Shown here: positions 1-7,911 of the stretch, piece after piece
How the letters are laid out: each line of letters opens with the position of its first letter
Position numbering within the stretch: position 1 is the stretch's first letter
NCBI GenBank assembly: GCA_021776685.1
Contig: JAJFFJ010000043.1
Span: 1-64,000 of the forward strand
DNA length: 64,000 nucleotides
Direction: 5' to 3'
From: Alphaproteobacteria bacterium
GTDB taxonomy: Bacteria > Pseudomonadota > Alphaproteobacteria > Bin65
Notes under the pieces: model-generated
What the model saw: the letters and a program-made list of their open reading frames with translations, nothing else
The model's database searches: none
Told to the model about the DNA's origin: nothing
Program-made: the position numbers and the translations under genes

Positions 1-1
1 C

Positions 2-739
2 GCCTGGAACTGTAGCGGCGGATTTCATCGCAAGATCGACGCCCTGATGGCCCTGCGGCCCGATGTGGCCGTCATTTCTGAATGCGCCGAGCCAGCGCTG
101 CTTGCCCAGCGTGGCCCCCTGCCGGAGATGTCCTGCCCGCCGGCGTGGCTGGGCCGAAACCCCAACAAAGGGTTGGGCGTGTTCGCCTTTGGTGACCAGA
201 CCCTTCGCACGATTCCACGTATCAATGCCGGCCTTGTCTGGATTCTGCCGGTGGAGATACTGGGGCCGGTGCGGTTCAATCTGCTTGCGGTCTGGGCCCA
301 TAACGCCAACGCGGGTATCCGGAAAAAGCCAAATCCCGGCCCGCTCCGCCAGCCGCTGGATTTCTACCGTGACTTCCTGACCGACGCGCCGGCAATGGCC
401 GCGGGCGATTTCAACAATCACCTTATCTGGGATAAACCCGGCTGGGCCATGAACCATGCGGATGCCGTCGAGGCGCTGGCAGATCTGCGTCTGGTGAGTG
501 GCTATCACGCTCACCGCAACCTCGCCCAAGGCGATGAGACCGACCCGACGATCTACTGGCGGGACCGCAAGAAGGACGGCCCCGTCTATCACATCGACTA
601 TATATTCTTGCCGGAGGTCTGGCTGCCGGCCATGACGGCATTCGAGGTGGGCAGCTTTGAGGATTGGTGCGGCAACGGTCTCAGCGACCACGTGCCCTTG
701 ATCGTGGACATCGATCCACGCCGCATCCCGGCGGCCTGA
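2..739 (+). CDS. endonuclease/exonuclease/phosphatase family protein (5' partial)
   Basis: The reading frame is already open at base 2 and runs to TGA at 737-739, so the start lies outside the window. The first visible residues (WNCSGGFHRK) match the opening strand of the EEP fold. Further on are GDFNNH (metal/active-site GDFN motif), DYIFLP, and a closing SDHVPLIVDI, which carries the catalytic His of this superfamily. EEP proteins cleave phosphodiester or phosphomonoester bonds in DNA, RNA, lipids or inositides; the substrate cannot be read from the sequence. No signal peptide can be assessed because the N-terminus is missing. Family assignment is secure, substrate unknown. Confidence 0.85.
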   Translation, partial: AWNCSGGFHRKIDALMALRPDVAVISECAEPALLAQRGPLPEMSCPPAWLGRNPNKGLGVFAFGDQTLRTIPRINAGLVWILPVEILGPVRFNLLAVWAHNANAGIRKKPNPGPLRQPLDFYRDFLTDAPAMAAGDFNNHLIWDKPGWAMNHADAVEALADLRLVSGYHAHRNLAQGDETDPTIYWRDRKKDGPVYHIDYIFLPEVWLPAMTAFEVGSFEDWCGNGLSDHVPLIVDIDPRRIPAA

Positions 740-792
740 TCGGGATTCTGGCCATGTATAGTGCCGGGGTCTTTCAGCTTATGAGGCTCCCC

Positions 793-1302
793 ATGTGTGC
801 ATCCGATGATCACGGCCTTCCTACCCGCAAGGCTCCCGCCCGCAAGATCGACCGCCGCTTGGTGCTCGCCGGCGCCGTGGCCGGCCTAGTTGCCCCATCA
901 GTCGCGCCGGCAGTCGCCCGTGCCGCCGCGCCAAAGCCAATCCCACAGCCGAGCACGCCCGGCCCCAAGGCCTTCATGCGCAGGGCGGAGCGGATGCGTG
1001 AGCTGGCAAGCGCCGCCGGCGACCAGGGTTACGGGGCGGTGATCGTCAAGAATAACAAGATCGTCGGCCAGGCGCCCAGCCGGGTGGTCACCGGCAAAGA
1101 CCCCACCGCCCATGCGGAGGTAGAGGCGATTCGCGACGCGGCCAACCGGCTCGGCACCCGCGATCTCTCTGGCTGTGTCATGTATGGCACCTTCAAGGCC
1201 TGTGCCATGTGCGAGACCGCGGCCTACTGGGCGCAGCTCGACCGGGTCTATCACGGCAGCGCCATCACCGACGGCGGCAAGCCGAAATATGGTGGGTGCT
1301 AG
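793..1302 (+). CDS. nucleoside deaminase-like protein with twin-arginine signal
   Basis: A 169-residue protein of the cytidine/deoxycytidylate deaminase fold. The zinc and catalytic motif HAEVEA is present, followed by CAMC, the Cys-x-x-Cys that completes the zinc site; the usual proline before the first Cys is replaced (KACAMC). About 20 residues from the start is DRRLVLAG followed by an alanine-rich hydrophobic stretch ending VARAAAP, which reads as a Tat signal peptide with a signal peptidase I site. ATG 793 has GAGG six bases upstream; ATG 781 is an in-frame alternative four codons earlier. Most deaminases of this family (guanine deaminase, tRNA adenosine deaminase) are cytosolic, so export would be unusual. 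Substrate not predictable. Confidence 0.75.
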   Translation: MCASDDHGLPTRKAPARKIDRRLVLAGAVAGLVAPSVAPAVARAAAPKPIPQPSTPGPKAFMRRAERMRELASAAGDQGYGAVIVKNNKIVGQAPSRVVTGKDPTAHAEVEAIRDAANRLGTRDLSGCVMYGTFKACAMCETAAYWAQLDRVYHGSAITDGGKPKYGGC

Positions 1303-1483
1303 ACACCTGCTCCTGTAACTCTCGCTTGAAATGCCGGAAAAAGGATATAAATCCTATATTGGTTCTTTGAAAAGTGAATACCTGAAGGATGGATCGTGTG
1401 TCGTTATGATGAGGCGGCCTGAGCGCACTGAGGCTTTTCCTGAGCAGCTTAGGGGCCGTGCGACTTGCAACGCGCAGTCGGCG

Positions 1484-1544
1484 GCTAACTGAAGCTAACC
1501 CATGCTAACCAAAGCTAACCGTTGACGGCGCAGCGGAGGTTAGC
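1484..1544. repeat. four helically phased GCTAACY repeats plus one inverted copy
   Basis: The heptamer GCTAAC(T/C) occurs at 1484, 1494, 1504 and 1514, exactly 10 bp apart, separated by three variable bases. An inverted copy (GGTTAGC) lies at 1538-1544 and runs over the stop codon of the minus-strand gene. The array sits between two convergent genes. It could be a protein-binding array or a product of slippage. Confidence 0.6.
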
Positions 1545-1833
1545 GTCCACGCAGCGAATTAAAGGCAGATTTCACCGCCTCGTAGGCGTCGGTGATGCCT
1601 GCGGCGGTCATCCAGTCCTGCCAGGTGTAGGCCAACGGGATCAGCGGGTCGGTCAGGTCGTGTTCCGGTAGGGACTGCGCCACATTGACGACACCGGCGG
1701 GAAACAGCGCCGCCAGCGTCACCACCAGCACTGCCATGATGCCGCCTGCACGCCAGGCGGTGGCAGGCGTCATGCCGGCGGTCAGATCCGGGTCGTCCGG
1801 CGGCGGCGTTTCGGCGATGTGTGGGTCAGTCAT
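1540..1833 (-). CDS. small single-pass membrane protein of the O-acetylation operon
   Basis: A 97-residue protein starting at ATG 1831-1833, eight bases after the MBOAT stop codon and so very likely translated from the same message. It has an acidic, proline-rich N-terminus (about 25 residues), one hydrophobic segment (about residues 29-52, GGIMAVLVVTLAALFPAGVV) and a C-terminal amphipathic part containing WQDWM. I do not recognise a named family. By position it may be an accessory or anchoring subunit of the acyltransferase. Confidence 0.65.
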   Translation of the reverse strand: MTDPHIAETPPPDDPDLTAGMTPATAWRAGGIMAVLVVTLAALFPAGVVNVAQSLPEHDLTDPLIPLAYTWQDWMTAAGITDAYEAVKSAFNSLRGR

Positions 1834-1841
1834 TCTGTCAC

Positions 1842-3281
1842 CTAGAACTGGAAGTAGATGAAGGGTGCGGTGCCGTCCATTCCGAACGCGCGGAACAGCG
1901 CCAGGAGCAGGCCGCCGAGGATACCCAGCACCCACCAGGGCAGGCGGCGGGCCCGCGCCTCCACCCGGTTGAGGCTGTCCCGGGGGATGAAGTTGATGCC
2001 GACGCCAAAGGCCACCAGCGCTATCGACAGCGGCGTGAACAGCAGCGGCGCCGCCTGCCAGTTGCTGAACAGGCCGCCGATAAAGCTGCCGGCAACGGCC
2101 ATGTCCTGGGCGCGGAAGAATATCCAGCAGAAGCAGACGAAGTGGAACACCAGGAGCGTCGAGAGCATCGGCGAGCGGAAGATGGGTGCGCCGCCGCGAG
2201 CTATCTGGCTGTCCGTGGCGCCGCGCTTTGCAGTCAGCATGCGCTCCAGGGCAAGCGCGCCGCCGTGCAACGCGCCCCAGATTACGAACCGCCATGCCGC
2301 CCCATGCCACAGGCCACCAAGGAGCATGGTCAGGGACAGGTTGATATAGGTGCGGACCCTGCCTTTGCGGTTGCCGCCGAGGGGGATGTAGAGATAGTCG
2401 CGCAGCCAGCTCGACAGCGAGATGTGCCAGCGGCGCCAGAATTCCGCGATGCTCTGAGACCTGTAGGGCTGGTCGAAATTGCGAGGGAAGCTGTAGCCGA
2501 GCAGGGCGGCGACGCCGATGGCGATGTCGCTGTAGGCGCTGAAATCGCAATAAATCTGCACCGCATAGCCATAGAGCGCGAGCAGCAGATCGGCACTGTG
2601 GTAGGCGTCCGGGTCCATGAACACCCGGTCCACCAGGTCCACCGCCAGGTAATTGGCGACAATGGCCTTCTTGAAGAGGCCCCAGGCGATCAGCAGCACG
2701 CCAAAGGTCACCAGGATGCGCCGCGGGTCTGGCTGGCGGTCGAGCTGGGGCAGGAACTGCTGGGCGCGGACGATAGGCCCCGCCACCAATTGCGGGAAGA
2801 AGGAGATGTAGAGCATCACGTCCAGCAGCGAGCGCCGCGCCGTGACATGGCCGCGATAAACGTCCGCCACGTAGGAAATGCCCTGGAAGGTGAAAAAGCT
2901 GATGCCGACCGGCAGGATGATCTCAAAAAGCGGCAGGTCGCGCGCAAAGCCGAGGGACGTGAGCGCGCCCTCCAGGGACGCGATGAAAAATTCGTAATAT
3001 TTGAAAAAGCCAAGGATCACGAGGTTGAGCGCCACCGTCAGGCCAAGCGCCCATTTTCGCGCCCGCGGCACGCCCGCCCGGGCGATTGCCAGCCCGCCCA
3101 CATAGTTGATCAGACTGCTGGCGAAGAGCAGCGCCATGAAGCGCCAGTCCCACCAGCCGTAGAAGAAATAACTGGCGGCTGTCAGGAAAAGCTTGCGCGG
3201 TGTCGCCTGTGCAGACAGCGCCCAGGCGACCGCGAAGACGATCAGAAAGAAGAGCAGAAAGTCGAAGGTGGGGAAAAGCAT
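1842..3281 (-). CDS. MBOAT family O-acyltransferase (AlgI-like)
   Basis: A 479-residue polytopic membrane protein with many hydrophobic segments. It has the MBOAT core: HISLSSWLRDYLYIPLGGN (about residues 285-305) and GGLWHGAAW (about 325-335), whose His is the conserved catalytic residue. AlgI-type proteins move acyl, usually acetyl, groups across the inner membrane for O-acetylation of exported polysaccharides such as alginate. It is the third gene of a four-gene minus-strand operon whose first two genes are SGNH-fold hydrolases/transferases, the usual periplasmic partners (AlgJ/AlgX-like). The polysaccharide acetylated is not specified here, though a large polysaccharide locus lies elsewhere in the window. 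Confidence 0.93.
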   Translation of the reverse strand: MLFPTFDFLLFFLIVFAVAWALSAQATPRKLFLTAASYFFYGWWDWRFMALLFASSLINYVGGLAIARAGVPRARKWALGLTVALNLVILGFFKYYEFFIASLEGALTSLGFARDLPLFEIILPVGISFFTFQGISYVADVYRGHVTARRSLLDVMLYISFFPQLVAGPIVRAQQFLPQLDRQPDPRRILVTFGVLLIAWGLFKKAIVANYLAVDLVDRVFMDPDAYHSADLLLALYGYAVQIYCDFSAYSDIAIGVAALLGYSFPRNFDQPYRSQSIAEFWRRWHISLSSWLRDYLYIPLGGNRKGRVRTYINLSLTMLLGGLWHGAAWRFVIWGALHGGALALERMLTAKRGATDSQIARGGAPIFRSPMLSTLLVFHFVCFCWIFFRAQDMAVAGSFIGGLFSNWQAAPLLFTPLSIALVAFGVGINFIPRDSLNRVEARARRLPWWVLGILGGLLLALFRAFGMDGTAPFIYFQF

Positions 3282-3322
3282 GCCGCCGGCGGAATGAGGG
3301 TTCGCCGGCGGAGGTCCGGCGT

Positions 3323-5062
3323 CTACCGGCCCTTATAATCCCTCATGATCGCCTCGTAAAAGGCCTGGGCGCTGACGTCATAGCCCGCGGCGGTCATATG
3401 CACCCGGTCGGCATAGGCCAGCGGCTTGTCTTTGCGCGCCCAGCGGTCGGTGCCGCACTGGCCCCCCATCACCCGCGACCAGGCCCAATAGTACATGCCC
3501 AGCTTGCGCGCGGTGCGGAACTGGATACGCCGAATCTTGGGGAGCGTCGGCGGCGAATGCCAGTAGCAGAGCGCCTTGCTCTTCTTGTCGATCAGCCTTT
3601 CGTAGCGGCTGGCATGGGCTTCGCTCAGGCGGTGGCACTTGGCTTTCTCGCGCAGCGCCTTGCGCCGGCGCCAACTGCGTGAGCGCACGCACCATGAGGG
3701 CAAGCGCGCCGCATCCGGCGCGCCGACCAGCACGATCGTGGCATTTGGCGCCCACCTGCGCAGGTCGCCGAGCCGCGCTTCAAAGCGCTCCTGATATTCC
3801 CGTAGCTTGAGCTTGTGATCGAAGCCCTCGTTGGTGCCAAAGGCGACCAGGATCAAAGCAGGGTTGAGGTGGGCGATCTGCCACTTGGCAATCTTCGGGT
3901 CCCACCGCTCAAGGATGTCGATGGTCTCGCCGCTGATGCCCTGATTGACATAAACCAGGCCGCCGCCCTTTTTGTAGGTGGACCATGACAGCAGGCGCAC
4001 CATGCCATTCCCTTTTGGCCGGATCGCAACGAACCAGGCATCCCGGGGCGCCCGGATCACCGCCCGGGCCATGCCCTTGCGGCCGCGGGTGCTGATCGTG
4101 CGCACGATCTTCTTGTTGATCTGCACGGTGAAGGCGCCGCCGCGGCGGCTGGTGAGGTATTCAACCTCCAGAGTGCGGAAACTCTCCGTGCCGCGCATGG
4201 ACAGGGAAATCACCTCGTCGGGGCTGTCGCTTTCCACCAGATAGCCGGTGATGCCAAACGGGCCGGTATCGTCTTTGCGACGGCTACTCAGGACCTTCCA
4301 GCCCTTTGTCTGGCTGGCGCGCACCTGGAACGGCTGGAAGAAGCGGTAAGGAACACCCGCCGCCAGCATGCCACGGCCACCGTTGCCAAAGCGCCGCTGC
4401 AACCGCTGGCGCACAAAGCCGCTGAAATTATCGCTGGCCGTGTGGCTGTCGCCGATCTGAAGCACCACGAGACGGCTGCGGCCACCGCCGGCCGAATGGG
4501 CGCGAAGCCGGGCGTGGAACGGGGCCAGATAGCTGCGTTCGCGGCTGGCCAGGCGGCTCCGAAAGCCGCGCAGCGCGCGCAGCTGGGTCGATGTCAGGCT
4601 GGCCCGGAACTTGCTTTGCTCCCGGTCATTTTCCCGCCGCACGGTGCGAAGGTTCTGCCGCGCCTCACGCCGGCGCTTGTCGATGCGGCGCTGGCGGTCG
4701 CGCTGGTCCTTGGCGCGGTCGTGGTCGGGCAGCTCAGCAAGGTCGCCTTCGCCGCCCGCACGTTCGGTGGGGCGTTCGGCAAGACGGTCGGGGGGACGCT
4801 CGCCAGAGGGGCGGGAGGCCGCAGTGGCCGTGCCGTTTGTGGAAGCGGCTTTCGCAGGTGTGCCGGCGTCCGCGGTCTTGGTCGGGCCGGCTGGGTCGGT
4901 CGCAGGCTTGGCCGCCGTTTGAGGGCGCTTGGCGCGGGCAGCAGATTTGCCCGCAGCCGACGCACCCGGTCGGTCTGCCTGCTGGTCGTTGTTCTGGCCG
5001 GCGCAGCCACTCAGCCCGGTAAGGCCGATGACGACGCCGGAAATCAAAAGTCGTGAGGTCAT
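3323..5062 (-). CDS. SGNH/GDSL hydrolase-type lipoprotein
   Basis: A 579-residue protein. The start at 5062 is supported by a 4-base ATGA overlap with the upstream gene stop and by a lipoprotein signal (MTSRLLISGVVIGLTGLSGC). A long Ala/Pro/Thr/Arg-rich, low-complexity linker (about residues 20-135) precedes the catalytic domain. SGNH blocks are visible: VLQIGDSHTASDN (nucleophile Ser), VAFGTNEGFD (block III Asn) and HMTAAGYD near the C-terminus (block V His). Envelope proteins of this type often act as O-acetyltransferases or esterases on polysaccharide, here presumably with the MBOAT protein. The linker may reach across the periplasm. Family certain, acetyl-transfer role inferred from context. 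Confidence 0.88.
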   Translation of the reverse strand: MTSRLLISGVVIGLTGLSGCAGQNNDQQADRPGASAAGKSAARAKRPQTAAKPATDPAGPTKTADAGTPAKAASTNGTATAASRPSGERPPDRLAERPTERAGGEGDLAELPDHDRAKDQRDRQRRIDKRRREARQNLRTVRRENDREQSKFRASLTSTQLRALRGFRSRLASRERSYLAPFHARLRAHSAGGGRSRLVVLQIGDSHTASDNFSGFVRQRLQRRFGNGGRGMLAAGVPYRFFQPFQVRASQTKGWKVLSSRRKDDTGPFGITGYLVESDSPDEVISLSMRGTESFRTLEVEYLTSRRGGAFTVQINKKIVRTISTRGRKGMARAVIRAPRDAWFVAIRPKGNGMVRLLSWSTYKKGGGLVYVNQGISGETIDILERWDPKIAKWQIAHLNPALILVAFGTNEGFDHKLKLREYQERFEARLGDLRRWAPNATIVLVGAPDAARLPSWCVRSRSWRRRKALREKAKCHRLSEAHASRYERLIDKKSKALCYWHSPPTLPKIRRIQFRTARKLGMYYWAWSRVMGGQCGTDRWARKDKPLAYADRVHMTAAGYDVSAQAFYEAIMRDYKGR

Positions 5063-5808
5063 TTCCCTGCGGACGGTGGTGGCACCAATCCGGGCCATTT
5101 TTCCCCGGCTACCTTGATTACGTGCTGGGCGACCAGGTCATACCCGAAGTCCGAGAAGTGAATTCCGTCGTCGTGACGAAAGCGGCGCCGCCGATTCCGC
5201 TGGTCGCGCTTGAAGGCCACATAGTGGCCTTTCTCGCCCTGGGTGAGCGCACGGCTGGACAGAAAGGCGATGCGGTCGTTGGCCTCGGCAGCGGCTTTGT
5301 AGATCAGGTTCATGAACTGATAGTCAGCGTCGTATCGCTTGGCGCGGACAATCGGCAGCCCCACCCAGACCGTGGGGATCTTCGCCTCGCGCAGCCGGGA
5401 CATGAATTTCTCCACCCGCTCGCGGTATCCTTTTACCCAGCCATCGGAGCGGAAGCTTGGCCAACGCTGACGGCGAATAATCAACCGCTGCCGGTCGTTG
5501 GTGCCCATCTGTGCGACGATCAGATCGATCCTCGGATATTTGCGCAGGATCACTTCCAGCTTGGCCTGCCAGTTATAGGCTGTAAATCCGCTTGAATTGA
5601 GGGTTTCCCGGACGACCCTGACGTAGCGCTTTTTGATGTAAGCCCGATAGAGCGACGCCCATAGCCCGTCTGCCAGGGAATCGCCGACAACCACGATAAT
5701 GATCGGCTTGGGCTTGGCGGCCTTGGAGTCCGTGGCATGGGCAGGCGCGTGGGTGGCCAGCGCCGCGGTCAACAGGGTCAGGGCGAAAGTGAAGGATTTC
5801 AGGCGCAT
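5059..5808 (-). CDS. SGNH hydrolase, DUF459-like, secreted
   Basis: A 249-residue protein with a Sec signal peptide (about residues 1-25, ending APAHA). The SGNH motifs are VVVGDSLADGLW (nucleophile), QMGTNDRQ (block III) and DGIHFSDFGYDLVA (Asp-x-x-His of the triad). This resembles the DUF459/periplasmic SGNH group of alphaproteobacteria. It is the first gene of the operon and overlaps the next one by ATGA, so translation is coupled. It may be the periplasmic acetyl-transfer partner of the MBOAT protein or a deacetylase; the sequence does not decide which. Confidence 0.88.
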   Translation of the reverse strand: MRLKSFTFALTLLTAALATHAPAHATDSKAAKPKPIIIVVVGDSLADGLWASLYRAYIKKRYVRVVRETLNSSGFTAYNWQAKLEVILRKYPRIDLIVAQMGTNDRQRLIIRRQRWPSFRSDGWVKGYRERVEKFMSRLREAKIPTVWVGLPIVRAKRYDADYQFMNLIYKAAAEANDRIAFLSSRALTQGEKGHYVAFKRDQRNRRRRFRHDDGIHFSDFGYDLVAQHVIKVAGEKWPGLVPPPSAGK

Positions 5809-6373
5809 TGTGCCATTCTGGTTGTTGGTTTGGGGACGGGTACGGGTGCAGGTCTGAGAATAAGTTTGGAGGTGGAAAGCAGGTTCCGGATCGCGCGGGC
5901 ATGATGCCGCCGGGCCGTTGGAGGTTCAACTGTTCGGCAGCGTCAGCGTCAAGATATCCCGGCGGTCTCCCCAGCGGCTTCCCAGGTGGATTCACTAGTG
6001 GGTTCCCTGGAGGTTTCATTGTCTACGCCGCGCCGCCCGCTAGCATCCTTCCGAATGACTGTGTTCCGGTGTGGCATTGTCCCAGAGTGGTTGGCCCCGG
6101 AATGGTTGGCCCCGGAATGGTTGGGTCGGATGGTTACCAGGCCGCCAGCGCGCTTTCGCGAAAACATTGCCCGATCACCGGCCGGATTACCGTAAACGAT
6201 CACTGGACGCGATCACTTACCCTCATCACCTTGTTTGATCATTCGGCCAGAGCCTGATACCCGAGGCCGTTGCCGGTCGGCGGTCTCCTCTGGTTGCTCC
6301 AGCGGGCCATGGCGGCTTGCCGCCGCCGGGCGGCTTCACTATCTATGAGCGCCGACCACAGTTGGTCCTGGTG
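5809..6373. other. gene-free stretch with short tandem repeats upstream of the tRNA
   Basis: No convincing gene. The promoter of the minus-strand O-acetylation operon should lie near 5809-5900. The segment 5958-6020 has degenerate GG-TTCCC-GG repeats, and 6088-6125 is a 15-bp tandem repeat. Open frames here on both strands translate mostly repeats and are not credible genes. Confidence 0.6.
6088..6125. repeat. 15-bp tandem repeat, about 2.5 units
   Basis: The unit TGGTTGGCCCCGGAA occurs at 6088-6102 and 6103-6117, with a partial third copy at 6118-6125. It is non-coding and has no obvious function. Confidence 0.8.
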
Positions 6374-6450
6374 GGGCCCGTAGCTCAATTGGTTAGAGCC
6401 GACCGCTCATAACGGTCTGGTTGCAGGTTCGAGTCCTGCCGGGCCCACCA
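6374..6450 (+). tRNA. tRNA with CAT anticodon, probably tRNA-Ile2 (k2C modified)
   Basis: A 77-nt cloverleaf including encoded CCA. Acceptor GGGCCCG pairs with CGGGCCC at the 3' end, followed by A and CCA. D-stem GCTC/GAGC, anticodon stem GACCG/CGGTC with loop CTCATAA (anticodon CAT), T-stem GCAGG/CCTGC with loop TTCGAGT. CAT can be elongator Met, initiator Met or lysidine-modified Ile2. The GGGCCC acceptor and overall sequence look most like alphaproteobacterial tRNA-Ile2, but this is recall, not a search. It is the last stable gene before a run of mobile elements. Confidence 0.93.
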
Positions 6451-6462
6451 CTCTCTTCACTT

Positions 6463-6651
6463 CGAACCCAGGCTCAGACCATTGTCGGGCAAAAGCCCGC
6501 AGTACCGGGCGCTTTTCGGAACCGGAGACGCGCCAGAGACGCAGAATCAGAGACCAAAGGGGCGATTTTGCCGAAAATCTCTGTTCCGCCTTTGTTGTGT
6601 CCAGACTATAAAGAAGTGGATGGGTCGGCGTGCGATTCTAGAAGCCAAGCA
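6463..6651. repeat. dispersed repeat R1 next to IS6 copy 1
   Basis: This stretch is similar over about 150 bp to 7756-7911. Shared blocks include CGAACCCAG, GGCAAAAGCCCGC, GGAGACGCG, GTCTCTG/ATCTCTG, and CAGACT before the IS end. Both copies sit directly left of an IS6 element. A third, partial copy lies right of IS copy 3 (16664-16755). Confidence 0.6.
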
Positions 6652-7457
6652 GGCATTGTCAGACCAAATGGGTAAGCCAGCGAAGGGCTTCCGACTAGCA
6701 AAAATTTAGGACGCTAGTTGGCGCCATTCGGCCAGCGCAATGGCGCGTCCTTTCTTGAAGCTAATTCGGCAGGTTAAGTGGCGATCAAGGTTGAAGTGGT
6801 TGTGGATCGAGGCGTGGGCAGACGCAAATTTCTGAAGGGTTTTGACGTCGCGAAACTTTGCCATCGTCCGCTCACGTCGTCGAAACGGCTGGTGCGAATT
6901 CTCAGCTCGGTTGTTTTTCCACCGCCCACGCTCCTGAGATGCCGCATTCCCTATCACCGTCATTGCGGCTCGATATGATCGGAGGCGATCGGTAACGATC
7001 TCGTTCGGCCGGCCGTAGCGTTTCATCGCCCGCTTCAGAAACCTTAGTGCGGCTCGGCGATCTCGCTCCTTCGTGACGAAAACTTCCAGCACCTCGCCTT
7101 CGTGATCTACGGCCCGCCACAGATAGTGCGTCTCTCCGTTGATCCTCACGAAAACCTCGTCCAGGTGCCATCGCCAATTCGAAAACGACCGATGGCGTAT
7201 ACGCCGCTTTCTGATCTCCGCAGCAAACAGAGGACCGAAACGGTTCCACCAGAATCGCACGGTTTCGTGGCAGATATCGATACCGCGCTCAGCCAGTAGA
7301 TCTTCGACTTGACGCAATGAAAGCGGGTAGCGGACGTACATCATCACAGCGAGGCGAATGATTTCGGGCGAGCTGTTGAAATAGCGGAATGGGTTGGTCA
7401 TCGCCGGACGCTACGGACCGCCGCTAACGGGCTCAAGCAATTTGCTCTGACAATGCC
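6652..7457 (-). mobile_element. IS6-family insertion sequence, copy 1 (806 bp)
   Basis: The element is bounded by terminal inverted repeats: left GGCATTGTCAGACCAAAT (from 6652), right end reverse complement GGCATTGTCAGAGCAAAT (to 7457), one mismatch in 18. It holds a single transposase gene on the minus strand. The flanking octamers (6644-6651 and 7458-7465) differ, so no target duplication remains, which fits replicative IS6 movement or later rearrangement. Confidence 0.88.
6706..7401 (-). CDS. IS6-family DDE transposase (apparently intact)
   Basis: A 231-residue transposase with an N-terminal helix-turn-helix-like region (about 10-50, SLRQVEDLLAERGI) and a DDE catalytic core. Asp81 lies in HLDEVFV, Asp138 in IVTDRLRSY, and Glu167 in NNRAENSHQPFRRRE. 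All three acidic residues are present and the length matches IS26-type proteins (about 230-240 residues), so this copy could be active. It is about as similar to the other two copies here as separate members of one IS group. Confidence 0.95.
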   Translation of the reverse strand: MTNPFRYFNSSPEIIRLAVMMYVRYPLSLRQVEDLLAERGIDICHETVRFWWNRFGPLFAAEIRKRRIRHRSFSNWRWHLDEVFVRINGETHYLWRAVDHEGEVLEVFVTKERDRRAALRFLKRAMKRYGRPNEIVTDRLRSYRAAMTVIGNAASQERGRWKNNRAENSHQPFRRRERTMAKFRDVKTLQKFASAHASIHNHFNLDRHLTCRISFKKGRAIALAEWRQLAS

Positions 7458-7508
7458 ACAAAGACGGTTGCGAGCCCCCGATTTGAACCTACAACCTGGC
7501 TGTTCAGG

Positions 7509-7705
7509 CGTTCCCTGCTCGGCTCCTATAATTCCCTGTAATCGCAATAAAATTACCTGTTCGGTCGAAAAATTTCCCTGTTATCTCCTTTAGGGAATTC
7601 ACCTCGTAGCCCCGGCATTTCTGGGCGTACTGGCTGGGGAAAAAGCCCGATTCCCTCGAAATTTCGAAAAATTCCCTGTATTTTCCCTGTTTAGCAGGGA
7701 AATCC
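7509..7705. repeat. cluster of TTCCCTG direct and inverted repeats
   Basis: TTCCCTG or one-mismatch forms occur near 7509, 7531, 7551, 7569, 7650 and 7684-7695, and the complement AGGGAA near 7593 and 7697. The last two form an inverted repeat with a 5-nt loop. The spacing is irregular, so this is not a CRISPR array. Confidence 0.55.
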
Positions 7706-7755
7706 GGCGGAGACGGGTTCGCCTGAGACTGCGTCCACCACCACTCCATTCGCCA

Positions 7756-7911
7756 CGAACCCAGATCCAGACCACCTTCCGGCAAAAGCCCGCGGAATAC
7801 GGCCATTTTGCAAGGCTTCTCGTAGGGCGGAGACGCGCAATCGGAGGCACAACGCCCGTTTCCAGAAAAAGTCTCTGCTGGCCCTTTTTCGCATACAGAC
7901 TGTCAGGGAGG
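7756..7911. repeat. dispersed repeat R2 next to IS6 copy 2
   Basis: Second copy of the R1-like segment (see 6463-6651), ending exactly where the left inverted repeat of IS copy 2 begins. Shared order of blocks: CGAACCCAG, GGCAAAAGCCCGC, GGAGACGCG, GTCTCTG, CAGACTG. Confidence 0.6.

Larger units (their letters stand above)
7458..7911. other. repeat-rich spacer between IS copies 1 and 2
   Basis: No credible gene. The part 7509-7705 carries many TTCCCTG heptamers in both orientations, including a perfect hairpin TTCCCTG-tttag-CAGGGAA near 7684-7702. The part 7756-7911 is repeat R2. I recall similar sequences next to mobile elements in other alphaproteobacterial genomes, where they are often called as spurious small proteins. 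Confidence 0.6.

Noticed and set aside
1821-3338. Long plus-strand open frame opposite the MBOAT gene
   Set aside because: It is antisense to a clear MBOAT protein and encodes a charged, low-complexity sequence produced by GC-rich codon bias.
5808-6257. Plus-strand frame covering the repeat region before the tRNA
   Set aside because: The translation is mostly repeat-derived (GFPGG, GPGMV) with no ribosome site or family match.
6644-7465. Target-site duplications around the IS6 copies
   Set aside because: The 8-bp flanks of all three copies, and the outer flanks of copies 2 and 3, do not match.
7466-7497. Minus-strand GGTTCAAATC motif resembling a tRNA T-loop
   Set aside because: The flanking stem bases do not pair (GTAGG against CGGGG), so it is not a tRNA and only doubtfully a tRNA relic.
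7509-7705. Possible CRISPR array
   Set aside because: The repeats are only seven bases long, irregularly spaced and in both orientations, with no cas genes.
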